Source of the DNA: Xestospongia bergquistia
Lineage: Eukaryota > Porifera > Demospongiae > Haplosclerida > Petrosiidae
Reading direction: 5' to 3'
Length of the DNA: 64,000 nucleotides
Assembly (NCBI GenBank): GCA_963965975.1
Contig: OZ014414.1
Location: 4,687,501 to 4,751,500 of the forward strand
Shown: positions 56,046 to 63,384 of the stretch, piece after piece
Layout of the letters: each line of letters starts with the position of its first letter
How positions within the stretch are numbered: the stretch's first letter is position 1
Program-made: the position numbers and the translations under genes
The notes under the pieces: generated by a model
Databases searched by the model: none
Told to the model about the DNA's origin: nothing
The model's input: only the letters and a program-made list of their open reading frames with translations

Positions 56046-57975
56046 TAGAAGGTTTAGACTATTGAGAGAAGTTTATAAAGTAAACTGCTCAGTCTAAAGG
56101 ACTTTATGGCACTAACTAAATAAACAGCTATTAACAGTTTAGTAAGTTAGTTTGCATGATGCTCTAAAGTCTTTAAGTTAAAGACTTTAGAAAGTTTAGA
56201 CTTTTGAGTGAATTTTATAAAGTAAACAGCTCAGTCTAAGCGACCTTATGGCACTAACTAAATGAAGAGCTATTAACAGTTCAGTATGTTAGTTTGCATT
56301 AACGATCGAAAGTCTTTAAGTTAAAGACTTTAGAAAGTTTAGACTATTGAAAGAAGTTTATAAAGTAAACTGCTCTGTCTAAAGGACTTTATGGCACTAC
56401 GTAAATAAACAGCTACTAACAGTTTAGTAAGTAATTTTGAATTAACGAGCTAAAGTCTTTAAGTTGAAGACTTTAGAATGTTTAGACTGTTTAGTGAAGT
56501 GTATAAAATAAACTGCTCAGCCTAAAGGACTTAATGGGACTAACTAAACAAACTGCTACTAACAGTTTAGTAAGTTATTTTGCATTAACGCTCCAAAGTC
56601 TTTAAGTTAAAGACTTTATAAGGTTTAGATTATTGACTGAAGTTTATAAAGTAAAATGCTCAGTATAACGGTCTTTTTTTCACTAACTAAATAAACAGCT
56701 ATTACAACTTCAGTAAGTTGGTTTGCATTAACGCTCTATAGTCTTTAAGTTAAAAACTTTAGAAAGTTTAGACTATTGAGTGAATCTTATAAAGTAAACT
56801 GCTCAGTCTAAAGGACTTTATGGCACTTAATAAATAAACAGCTATTAACAGTTTAGTAAGTTAATTTGCATTAACGCTCTAAAGTCTTTAAGTTAAAGAC
56901 TTTAGAATGTTTAGACAATTGAGTGAAGATTATAAAGTAAACTGCTCAGTCTAAAGCACTTTATTGCACTAACTAAATAAACTGCTACTGACATTTTAGT
57001 AAGTTGGTTTGCATTAACACTATAAAGTCTTTAAGTTAAAGACTTTAGAAGGTTTAGACTATTGAGAGAAGTTTATAAAGGAAGCTGCTCAGTGTAAAGG
57101 ACTTAATGGGACTAACTAAAGAAACTGCTACTAATAGTTTAGTAAGTTTGTTTGCATTAATGCTCTAAAGTGTTTAAGTTAAAGACTTAAAAAGGTTTAG
57201 ACTATTGAGTGAAGTTTATAAAGTAAACTGCTCAGTATTAAGGTCTTTATGGCACTAACTAAATAAACAGCTATTGACAGTTTAGTAAGGTTTTTGCATT
57301 AACGCTTTAAAGTCTTTAAGTTAAAGACTTTAGGAGATTTAGACTTTTGAGTGAAGTTTATAAAGAAAACTGCTCAGTGTAAAGGACTTAATGGGACTAA
57401 CTAAACAAACTGCTACTAACAGTTTGGTTTACATTAACTGTCGAAAGTCTTTACTTGAAAGACTTTAAAGGTTTAGACTATTGAGTGAATTTTATATAGT
57501 AATTTGCTAAGTCTAACGGACTTAGTGCAACTAACTAAATAACCTGCAATTAACAGTTTAGTAAGGTAGCTTGCATTAAGTGTCTAAAGTCTTTAATTTA
57601 ATGACTTTAGAAGGTTTAGACTATTTAGTGAATTTTATGAAGTGAATTGCTCCGTCGAAAGGACTAATAGGACTAACTCATCATAAGCATTCAGTTATTA
57701 ACAGTTTAGTAAGTTGGTTTACATTAACACTCTAAAGTTTTTAATTTAAAGACTTTAGAAGGTTTAGACTATAGAGGGAATTTTATAATGTAAACTGCTA
57801 GGTCGAAAGGTGTTAATGTCACTAAATAAATAAACTTCAATGAACAGTTTAGTAAATTGGTTTGCATTAACGCTCTAAAGCCTTTAATTTAAAGACCTTA
57901 GAAGGTGTAGACTATTGAGTGAAGTTTATATAGTAAACTGCTAGGTCTAAAGGTGTTAACCCTTTACTTCCCGTT

Positions 57976-57991
57976 GACGAGTATACTCGTC
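57976..57991. repeat. 16-bp palindrome, left copy
   Basis: GACGAGTATACTCGTC is a perfect self-complementary 16-mer, 16 bp from the left end of the piggyBac-like element. An identical copy follows at 58,018-58,033. The symmetry suggests a binding site for a dimer, perhaps transposase or a host factor; this is inference. Confidence 0.9.
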
Positions 57992-58017
57992 ATTAAGAAG
58001 TGGGCGTAATTCCCAAT

Positions 58018-58033
58018 GACGAGTATACTCGTC
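58018..58033. repeat. 16-bp palindrome, right copy
   Basis: This is a second perfect GACGAGTATACTCGTC, 42 bp after the first, or about four helical turns, so both would face the same side of the DNA. No copy is present at the right end of the element, so the two ends are asymmetric. Confidence 0.9.
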
Positions 58034-58603
58034 GTCTACTTTATACTGAGTTTGGCGCTCTGGTTTGCTTTGTGGAAGCGTCTTTTTTAGCTAGTCGTGC
58101 TTCAGGTAGCTGGGTTGCAAGGTAGAAATACCAAAGTAGCTGCTGTGTCTCTTCGCTCTTGCTTTCAGGCCATCTATGCTTGGAAACTCACGTTTGTATC
58201 ATTTTGATTGTCAAGCGCGTACCTCGATCAAAGGTAAGTGTGAAGCTACAAAGTAAACATGCAACTATTCATTATTATCATTTAACAACAATCATTAAAA
58301 TATTGAACAATAGTATATAGTACACTGTTTATAATACGTGGAGCTGAGAGAGTTCATCGTTGTCACTATTGTAGCCGATACTATATTCAACAGTAATCAT
58401 TTATAAATGGTAAAACATGAAAAGTACAGTTTAAGAACAACTCACCATCTTATCATTCACTTTATGAAAGAAACTCGACTTCTAAACACTTCCAACATCA
58501 AGATAGTAGGAATAAACGTAGAAAAAAACGTGCTTATTACCTCAGGGCAAAACAATTTGGTAATTACGGTATACGCCCACGCAGAAACTTGGCAAGTAAA
58601 GGG

Positions 58604-58891
58604 TTAATGGGACTAACTCAACAAGCTGCTACTAACAGTTCAATAAGTTGGTTTATATTAACGCTCTAAAGTCTTTAATTTAAAGACTTTAGAATGTTTA
58701 CACTAATGAGTGAAGTTTATAAAGTAAACTGCTCAGTCCAAAGGACTTAATGGGACTAACTAAATAATCTGCAATTAACAGTTTAGTAAGTTTGTTTGCA
58801 TTAACGCTCTAAAGTCTTTAATTTAAAACTTTATAAGGTTTAGACTATTGAGTTTAATTTATAAAGTAAACTGCTCAGTCTAAAGGAGTTA
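58604..58891. repeat. Satellite segment between the two transposons, two monomers
   Basis: Two diverged monomers continue the array in the same orientation and register, with the AATTT palindrome centre typical of this edge. The distance between the two insertion points is 285 bp, one base short of two monomers. Confidence 0.95.
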
Positions 58892-58915
58892 GAGTCGAAA
58901 ATCAATGGACGGACA
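58892..58915 (+). repeat. Left terminal inverted repeat of the pogo-like element
   Basis: This 24-bp end matches the inverted right end at 17 of 24 positions. The best conserved parts are the outer GAG.CG and the inner TCAATG..CGGACA. Confidence 0.8.
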
Positions 58916-60211
58916 AATCTATTTTCAGAAACTTTTTCTTCTAAAAATTTGAAGATAGCTTATTGCTTCCTTACAATGTGGCTCTTGGTTATGCTCAATG
59001 AATACACTTTCCTTGCACAGTTTCCTAACTAAACTCCGTGTTGTGAACGAGCTCTGTTTTTGGTGCTTTTACAGACTTGAATGTATTCGCGGGCACGTGG
59101 TATGATTTGGCGGACAACACAACCTCAAGTCTAAACGTTAGCTAGGAGTTTTCTGTCAGTTTCTGAGTCTTTCTCTTTCTATCAACTAAATCTACCTCAA
59201 GTTAAACCTTAGGCAGGACTCTCTTGTATTAACTATCGTGGAAAGAATCAAACATGGTAATTTGTGATAATGTATAGATGTCAATGTGGAAGACTTGATG
59301 GCTTGAGCTATGCTTTTGTAATACCTTAGTCAACCCTGGCCATTTTAGTGATTAGTAAATATGTCTGTAATAACAGAGTCAGTTCACTTTTTTAATAATA
59401 AGAGTGTTGTACTAAGGCTTAATAGCTGCTTGACTTTATGACTAACTTTACTGTAAGTAGGTAAACATGTGATAGATATTTGATTTATAATAATCTGAGT
59501 GAAATAAATTTTTAAATGATAATCAATTAACTATATGACAATATTATTGTTTTTAATACCTTTGAGAAAAAAAGATAAAGTCATCACATAAACTAAAATA
59601 TGTCATAGACCATCTATTATACTATAGGTATGATGTCATAGTCACAAAAATAGGAGGAAGGGTAGGCAGATAACATGTTAAAGTCACTAGTCATTATTTT
59701 GATAGAAAAATGAGTTCTAATGAGTTGCTTATTCAAAATTCATGATATGATCAAAGGCTCTAAATAATTGCAGTATATAGTTATATCACATGTAGTCATT
59801 GGTGCAATGTATAGTCTTTGTTATGAAGTAGAGAAGAGATGTATACCTTCAAGCATACTAGTAGACATATCTGCCTTACTTATTTGTTTTCATCTGGTCT
59901 TATTGAATCTTCAGAATGCAATAGTCCACTACAATGAGCTAGAGTCTTTCTAAGTTTTATACATAACTAGGAGTCTCTCTACAAAGCTACGACAATTAGT
60001 ATAAGATTGTGAAAAACCTTTGTACAAATGACTTATTGCAAACCATAAAGTTTATGTGCTTAATTGGGTGCTGAGACAATTAATTGTTTGAAAACATGCA
60101 AGTCCTTTTTTAAGTGCCCCTGACATGAGTCTATTTTTCTTTGTTTATATATGATTTATTATGTTATAGTTACATCTTCTTTAATAGCCTAGGTTATCCT
60201 CTGGAGGATAA
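58916..60211. other. 5' non-coding part of the pogo-like element
   Basis: About 1.3 kb lies between the left end and the transposase reading frame. It is AT-rich, with stops in all frames. ACCTCAAGT at 59,122 recurs as ACCTCAAGTT at 59,194 in a weak 72-bp direct repeat. A 61-codon frame at 59,768-59,953 starts at TTG, resembles nothing known and is judged chance. This stretch presumably holds promoter and leader, but no convincing signal was recognised. Confidence 0.6.
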
Positions 60212-62067
60212 AAGCCAAGGAATAGGCACTACAAGCGGTGGAGTGAGACCCAGTTACGTATAGCAGCAAAGGACGTGGCTAAAGGACGATTTACTCTTAG
60301 AAAAGCTGCTGAAATGTATAATGTGCCAAAGTCAAGATTATGGGACCGAGTGTCTGGTAATGTCTCTTTTGGTGCTCACAGTGGACCCCTTCGATACTTA
60401 AATGACATTGAAGAAGAAGAACTAGTAACATCTTTGGTAGGTTCAGCTAAAATTGGCTTCGCTCGGACAAAGGAACAAGTTCTTTGTATTGTTAGAGCAG
60501 CACTAGCAAAGAAACGTCAATGTGAAGTTGAAGATGTCAATGTCATTACTGGTTGGTGGGGCTCATTTGTGAAGCGGCATCCAAAACTACGATTAAGATA
60601 TGGATCCAAATTAGCATATCGTAGAGCTATTGCAGCTAACCCAGATGTCATAAATTGATATTTTGACTTGCTTGAAGAAACATTGAAGTCTAATAATTTG
60701 CTTGAATGACCAATGCTGATTTTTAACTGTGATGAGAGCGGGTTCCCATTGGAACATAAACCTGGCAAAATAATTGGAGTACAAGGTCAGAGAGATATTT
60801 CCTGTATTACTAGTGGTGATAAAGCCCAAATTACTGTTTTGTCAGCATGCAGTGCTTCTGGTTACCTTTTGCCTCCGATGATAATTTTTGATCGGAAAAA
60901 TCTCAAGCCCAATTTCACAAAAGGAGAAATCTCAGGTACTGCATAAGGGGTGTCTAAAAATGGATGGATAGCTTCCGAATTGTTTCAGGAATGGTTTACT
61001 AATCACTTCTTACTTCACATCCCTCCACAGCGACCCATCTTGTTACTCCTGGATGGACATTCTTCACATTACCAACCTCAATTGATCAGGACAGCTGCTG
61101 CAAATCAGATCATCTTATTTTGCTTGCCACCTCATACAACTCATTTGTGTCAACCATTGGACAGGTCAAGTTTTAGCCTCTTAAAAAGGCATACAATAAT
61201 GAGTGTCATCTCTACATGTCCTGTAATCCTGGGAAAGCTGTTAATAGATTTTATTTCACCAAAACGTTTAGTCGAGCCTGGACAAAGGCGATGACACCAG
61301 CTAATATTGTTGCTGGGTTTAGATCCACTGGTATATACCCCCTCAACAGGTATGCAGTATTACGTTACTTGCAACTTGAGGAGGATGGGAAAATAGATAT
61401 GATAACCTCCAAGATGAGACTGTTTCTTCCTCTGTATAGCCCAGCTAAACCTCATCCTCATACCTGTATTACTTCCGATAGTGAAAGCATTGATTATTAT
61501 GAGAAAGACACTTGTAGTATAGACAGTACCTGTGGTTACTATGGTAACTTTTCTGAAGACGAAGATTACATTACAAAAGTTCAGCCATCTACTCTTCATG
61601 ATTTTCTTACTTTACCTCAGCTACCAAGTAATGAGAAAAAGACAAACCACAGTGCTTGTGTTTTAACAAGTTCTGAAAATCTTCAGTTGATAAGAGAAAA
61701 AGAAATGAAGAAAGCAGATGAATTAAAAGCTAAAGATCTTAGAAAGCAACAGCGAGAAAAGAAGGCAATGGAACGAGAACAGAAAAAGAAGGAGGTAGAG
61801 GAGAGAAAGCTTAAAAGAGCAGTTGAAAAAGCCGAGAAAGAGAGACAAAAGAAAGAAAAAAAACAAAGTGAACAGAGTACATCAAAATTTGATTTTACAG
61901 AAGAAAGCACAGTCGGTTTTCTAGGAAGTATGAGAATGGTTATGATCTACCTAACATCAGATATGAAAAATGGAAAAAAATATTCTATCCTGAAGAATTA
62001 TCTTTAGATGCTACAGCATGTAAATCCAGTGATGGAGACATCAGTCTCAGTGAAGTAGATGAGAATA

Positions 62068-62073
62068 GTAAGT
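62068..62073 (+). other. Splice donor ending transposase exon 1
   Basis: GTAAGT follows GATGAGAATA, leaving one base of a codon (phase 1). The reading frame just before it is DLPNIRYEKW...SLSEVDEN. Acceptors at 62,220-62,221 and 62,699-62,700 are in the matching phase. Confidence 0.75.
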
Positions 62074-62221
62074 GATACAGCCTGAGGTTAATTATACTTT
62101 GAATTTATGGCTTGCTATTTTAGAAAGTGCACTAGAACAGTCACCAAAAGTTCTCAAATTTCCAGTATGTGTAATGTAGATATATATTTTAGTATTTTTG
62201 AGTTAATTATCCTTGTTACAG

Positions 62222-62311
62222 GGAGGAAGAGATGTACCAGAAGTACTAGCAAGAGAAGTGAAGAAGAGATAGGACTCTATGAATATGACAAGAATGGACT
62301 CAGTGATAATG
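62222..62311 (+). other. Transposase exon 2, first copy
   Basis: The exon is bounded by TTGTTACAG and GTATGT. It is 90 bp, phase 1 at both sides, and open throughout, encoding RKRCTRSTSKRSEEEIGLYE and ten further residues (YDKNGLSDN region). Being symmetric, it can be kept, skipped or doubled without changing the frame. It links the coiled coil to the PHD finger. No domain was recognised in it. Confidence 0.75.
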
Positions 62312-62469
62312 GTATGTGACATTATATTATAATTAACCCTTTAATAGTGGCTTGCCATTTTAGAAACTACACTAGAGCAGTCAAAGACATTACCTAAAAA
62401 TTCTCAAATTTCCAGGATGTGTAATGTATATATATTGAAGTATTTTAAAGTTAATTATCCTTGTTACAG

Positions 62470-62559
62470 GGAGGAAGAGATGTACCAAAAGTACTAGCAA
62501 GAGAAGTTAAAAAATGATAGGACTCAGTGAATATGACAAGAATGGACTCAGTGATAATG
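62470..62559 (+). pseudogene. Transposase exon 2, second copy, with stop
   Basis: This copy has the same 90-bp size and splice signals as the first. Where the first has GAAGAAGAG, this copy reads TAAAAAATG, which gives an in-frame stop. Skipping it would still leave the frame open to the PHD exon, because both sides are phase 1. Confidence 0.75.
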
Positions 62560-62700
62560 GTATGTGACATTATACTATAATTAACCCTTTAATATTGGCT
62601 TGCCATTTTAGAAACTACACTAGAGCAGTCAAAGAATAACCTGACAACCAGTATGAAAATATTCACAATATAATAATACAATTCATGTATTTCATTACAG

Positions 62701-62855
62701 AAAAACTATCAGCATGTTCTAATAATTTATGTTTTCACACTAAAGCGACTAATTGGGTGGAATGTGAAAAATGTTTCCAGTGGTACCACATGGTATGTCT
62801 TGGGATCAAGAAAGAAAAATCACTAAATTTTGTTTGTTTTATGTGTGACATATAA
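62701..62855 (+). other. Last transposase exon: PHD finger
   Basis: After TTTCATTACAG the frame reads EKLSACSNNLCFHTKATNWV and continues to a TAA at 62,853. The ligand pattern is C-x4-C, CEKC, WYH, VC, then CFMC, that is four Cys, His, three Cys, with the Trp typical of PHD fingers (FQWYH). The first pair is spaced x4 instead of the usual x2. PHD fingers read histone H3 tails, so this one may steer the transposase to chromatin; that role is inference. The exon itself is intact. Confidence 0.85.
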
Positions 62856-62918
62856 TAATTAACTACTAGACTTTTTGTAGTAAAATTATTTTTTCATGCA
62901 CAGTGAATTTGAATAATT

Positions 62919-62924
62919 AATAAA
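62919..62924 (+). promoter_or_regulatory. Polyadenylation signal of the transposase gene
   Basis: AATAAA lies 64 bp after the stop of the last exon, with another at 62,953-62,958. Both fit a 3' end just beyond 62,940. In AT-rich DNA such hexamers also arise by chance. Confidence 0.5.
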
Positions 62925-63290
62925 CAGTATTTGTGATTGTCAAATTTGAGTTAATAAATATCAAGAACATATCACCTACTTTAGAAAAGAACTTCTCTTA
63001 AATGTCCGTTTATTCGTCCATGAGTTCATGTTTTCAAAGAGATGTATATTCAGAACTAGACGTAGAAATTTCTCCAAATTTTGAAAGTTAATTCTTTACA
63101 TATTATATAGTGTTCAAAAGCAGAGATAACGTTCAAGCTATAATTGTTATCAAGATATGGTCATCGTTCAAATCTACATAAGAATGTCCGTTTTATCATG
63201 ATCTCAAGTGTACAGAATATATGCTTGTAAATTGTGCAAAAAGATTTCTTTTTCAGTATATTCTTTGCAATAACTATATGATGGATTGGG

Positions 63291-63327
63291 GCACTCGAAG
63301 CTGGTGTCGAAAGTCAGCTTCGAATGC
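63291..63327. repeat. Subterminal hairpin, 13-bp arms
   Basis: GCACTCGAAGCTG pairs with CAGCTTCGAATGC at 12 of 13 positions around an 11-base loop (GTGTCGAAAGT). The loop includes TCGAAA, as does the left terminus of the element. It lies about 57 bp inside the right end. It may be a transposase site or the remnant of a smaller insertion. Confidence 0.75.
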
Positions 63328-63360
63328 TCTGTTTATTTAAAAAAAGTAAAAACACCAGAG

Positions 63361-63384
63361 TGTCCGATCATTGAGCCACGCCTC
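63361..63384 (-). repeat. Right terminal inverted repeat of the pogo-like element
   Basis: This is the inverted partner of the left end. TGTCCG and CATTGA are the conserved blocks as read on this strand, and the end abuts the second TA. Confidence 0.8.

Larger units (their letters stand above)
1..57959. repeat. 143-bp satellite array, about 405 tandem monomers
   Basis: The same unit recurs every 143 bp. Its start ACAGTTTAGTAAGTTAG falls at 1, 144, 287 and 430, and the register holds with only small indels to 57,959. The consensus is about 30% GC with a mild G excess on this strand. All copies lie in one orientation, and stop codons in every frame leave no useful open frame. Monomers differ by scattered substitutions and by shared variant blocks that define subtypes. 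Copies after about 54,000, and especially 56,000-57,959, are more diverged than the interior. The array starts before base 1. No foreign DNA was seen inside these 58 kb. The satellite family was not recognised by name. Monomer length is in the usual range for centromeric or pericentromeric satellites, but nothing in the sequence proves that location. Confidence 0.98.
57960..58603. mobile_element. piggyBac-like non-autonomous DNA transposon, 644 bp
   Basis: The insert begins CCCTTTACTT and ends AAGTAAAGGG, a perfect 10-bp terminal inverted repeat starting with CCC as in the piggyBac superfamily, and it is flanked by TTAA. A subterminal inverted pair GTGGGCGTA (58,000-58,008) and TACGCCCAC (58,572-58,580) lies further in. 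The left end holds two 16-bp palindromes. No transposase domain is visible. A 66-codon open frame at 58,407-58,607 matches nothing I know and takes its stop from the target TTAA, so it is probably chance. The element would need transposase supplied by a full-length relative. Base composition is less AT-rich than the satellite, mainly at 58,030-58,240. Confidence 0.9.
57956..58607. repeat. TTAA target-site duplication of the piggyBac-like element
   Basis: TTAA at 57,956-57,959 and again at 58,604-58,607 bounds the insert. With one copy and the insert removed, the satellite reads AAAGGTGTTAATGGGACT, which matches local monomers of the TTAATGGGACT subtype. Confidence 0.93.
62105..62640 (+). repeat. 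Tandem duplication of an exon with flanking intron, period 240-248 bp
   Basis: The unit starts GGCTTGC(T/C)ATTTTAGAAA and recurs at 62,109, 62,349 and 62,597; the third copy stops after about 45 bp. Each full copy contains a 90-bp exon with its own acceptor and donor. The first step is 240 bp because copy one lacks 8 bp near its start. The start of the next unit lies in intron sequence just after the exon donor, so the duplication breakpoints were intronic. Confidence 0.9.
60212..62855 (+). pseudogene. pogo-family transposase with PHD finger, multi-exon, inactivated
   Basis: The protein would bind the element ends and cut and paste it. Numbering codons from 60,212, residues 10-50 form a Psq/CENP-B type helix-turn-helix (KRWSETQLR...RKAAEMYNVPKSRLWDRVSG), followed by a second CENP-B-type DNA-binding region to about 145. 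The core has D174 in FNCDESG, D281 in LLLDGHSSH and D317 in CQPLD, giving DD35D spacing. Then come GFRSTGIYPLNR, a Lys/Glu-rich coiled coil (61,690-61,880) and the spliced PHD finger. The likely start is now AAG in AAGCCAAGG; an original ATG (MPR...) is inferred. In-frame stops lie at 60,656, 60,707 and 60,944; the first sits where relatives have Arg, so CGA to TGA is likely. One-base shifts occur in the A-run at about 61,185 and between 61,905 and 61,937. Family assignment is firm. The subfamily (Tigger or other DD35D group) is not settled. Confidence 0.92.
62856..63360. other. 3' non-coding part of the pogo-like element
   Basis: This stretch holds no gene. It contains the polyadenylation hexamers, two internal TGTCCGT sites (63,003 and 63,185) that copy the core of the terminal repeat, CGTCCATGA at 63,015, and a strong hairpin at 63,291-63,327. 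Confidence 0.7.
58892..63384 (+). mobile_element. pogo/Tigger-like DNA transposon, 4,493 bp, decayed
   Basis: The element is flanked by TA and begins GAGTCGAAAATCAATGGACG. The reverse complement of its right end begins GAGGCGTGGCTCAATGATCG. Over the first 24 bases 17 agree, so the terminal repeats have diverged. Inside is one gene on the + strand with the pogo transposase layout: CENP-B-like DNA-binding domains, a DDE-type core, and a C-terminal PHD finger on a separate exon. The CGGACA core of the termini also occurs at two internal sites near the right end. The coding part carries several stops and two frameshifts, so the copy cannot make its own transposase. Length is at the upper end for pogo elements because of long flanks and introns. 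Confidence 0.9.

Noticed and set aside
1-57959. CRISPR array or bacterial repeat
   Set aside because: The whole 143-bp unit is repeated, with no unique spacers, and the embedded elements are eukaryotic.
1-57959. Compensatory changes preserving the 27-bp palindrome
   Set aside because: The common TCATT variant of the left arm is usually not matched by a change in the right arm, and AATGAC right-arm variants occur with normal left arms. So there is no clear evidence for selected base pairing.
58407-58607. 66-codon open frame inside the piggyBac-like element
   Set aside because: No recognisable domain. It runs across the element end and takes its stop from the target TTAA. It does not resemble piggyBac transposase.
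59768-59953. 61-codon open frame in the 5' part of the pogo-like element
   Set aside because: It starts at TTG, has hydrophobic but unremarkable composition and no known motif, and lies upstream of the transposase in AT-rich DNA.
60517-60829. Two minus-strand open frames opposite the transposase
   Set aside because: They overlap the conserved HTH and DDE coding sequence on the other strand and show no domain of their own.
61360-61910. Minus-strand open frames opposite the coiled-coil region
   Set aside because: The Ser/Phe-rich translation is the mirror of the Lys/Glu-rich coding strand.
62107-62319. A separate small gene of 70 codons
   Set aside because: Only its 3' part is coding, as exon 2 of the transposase. 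The rest is intron.
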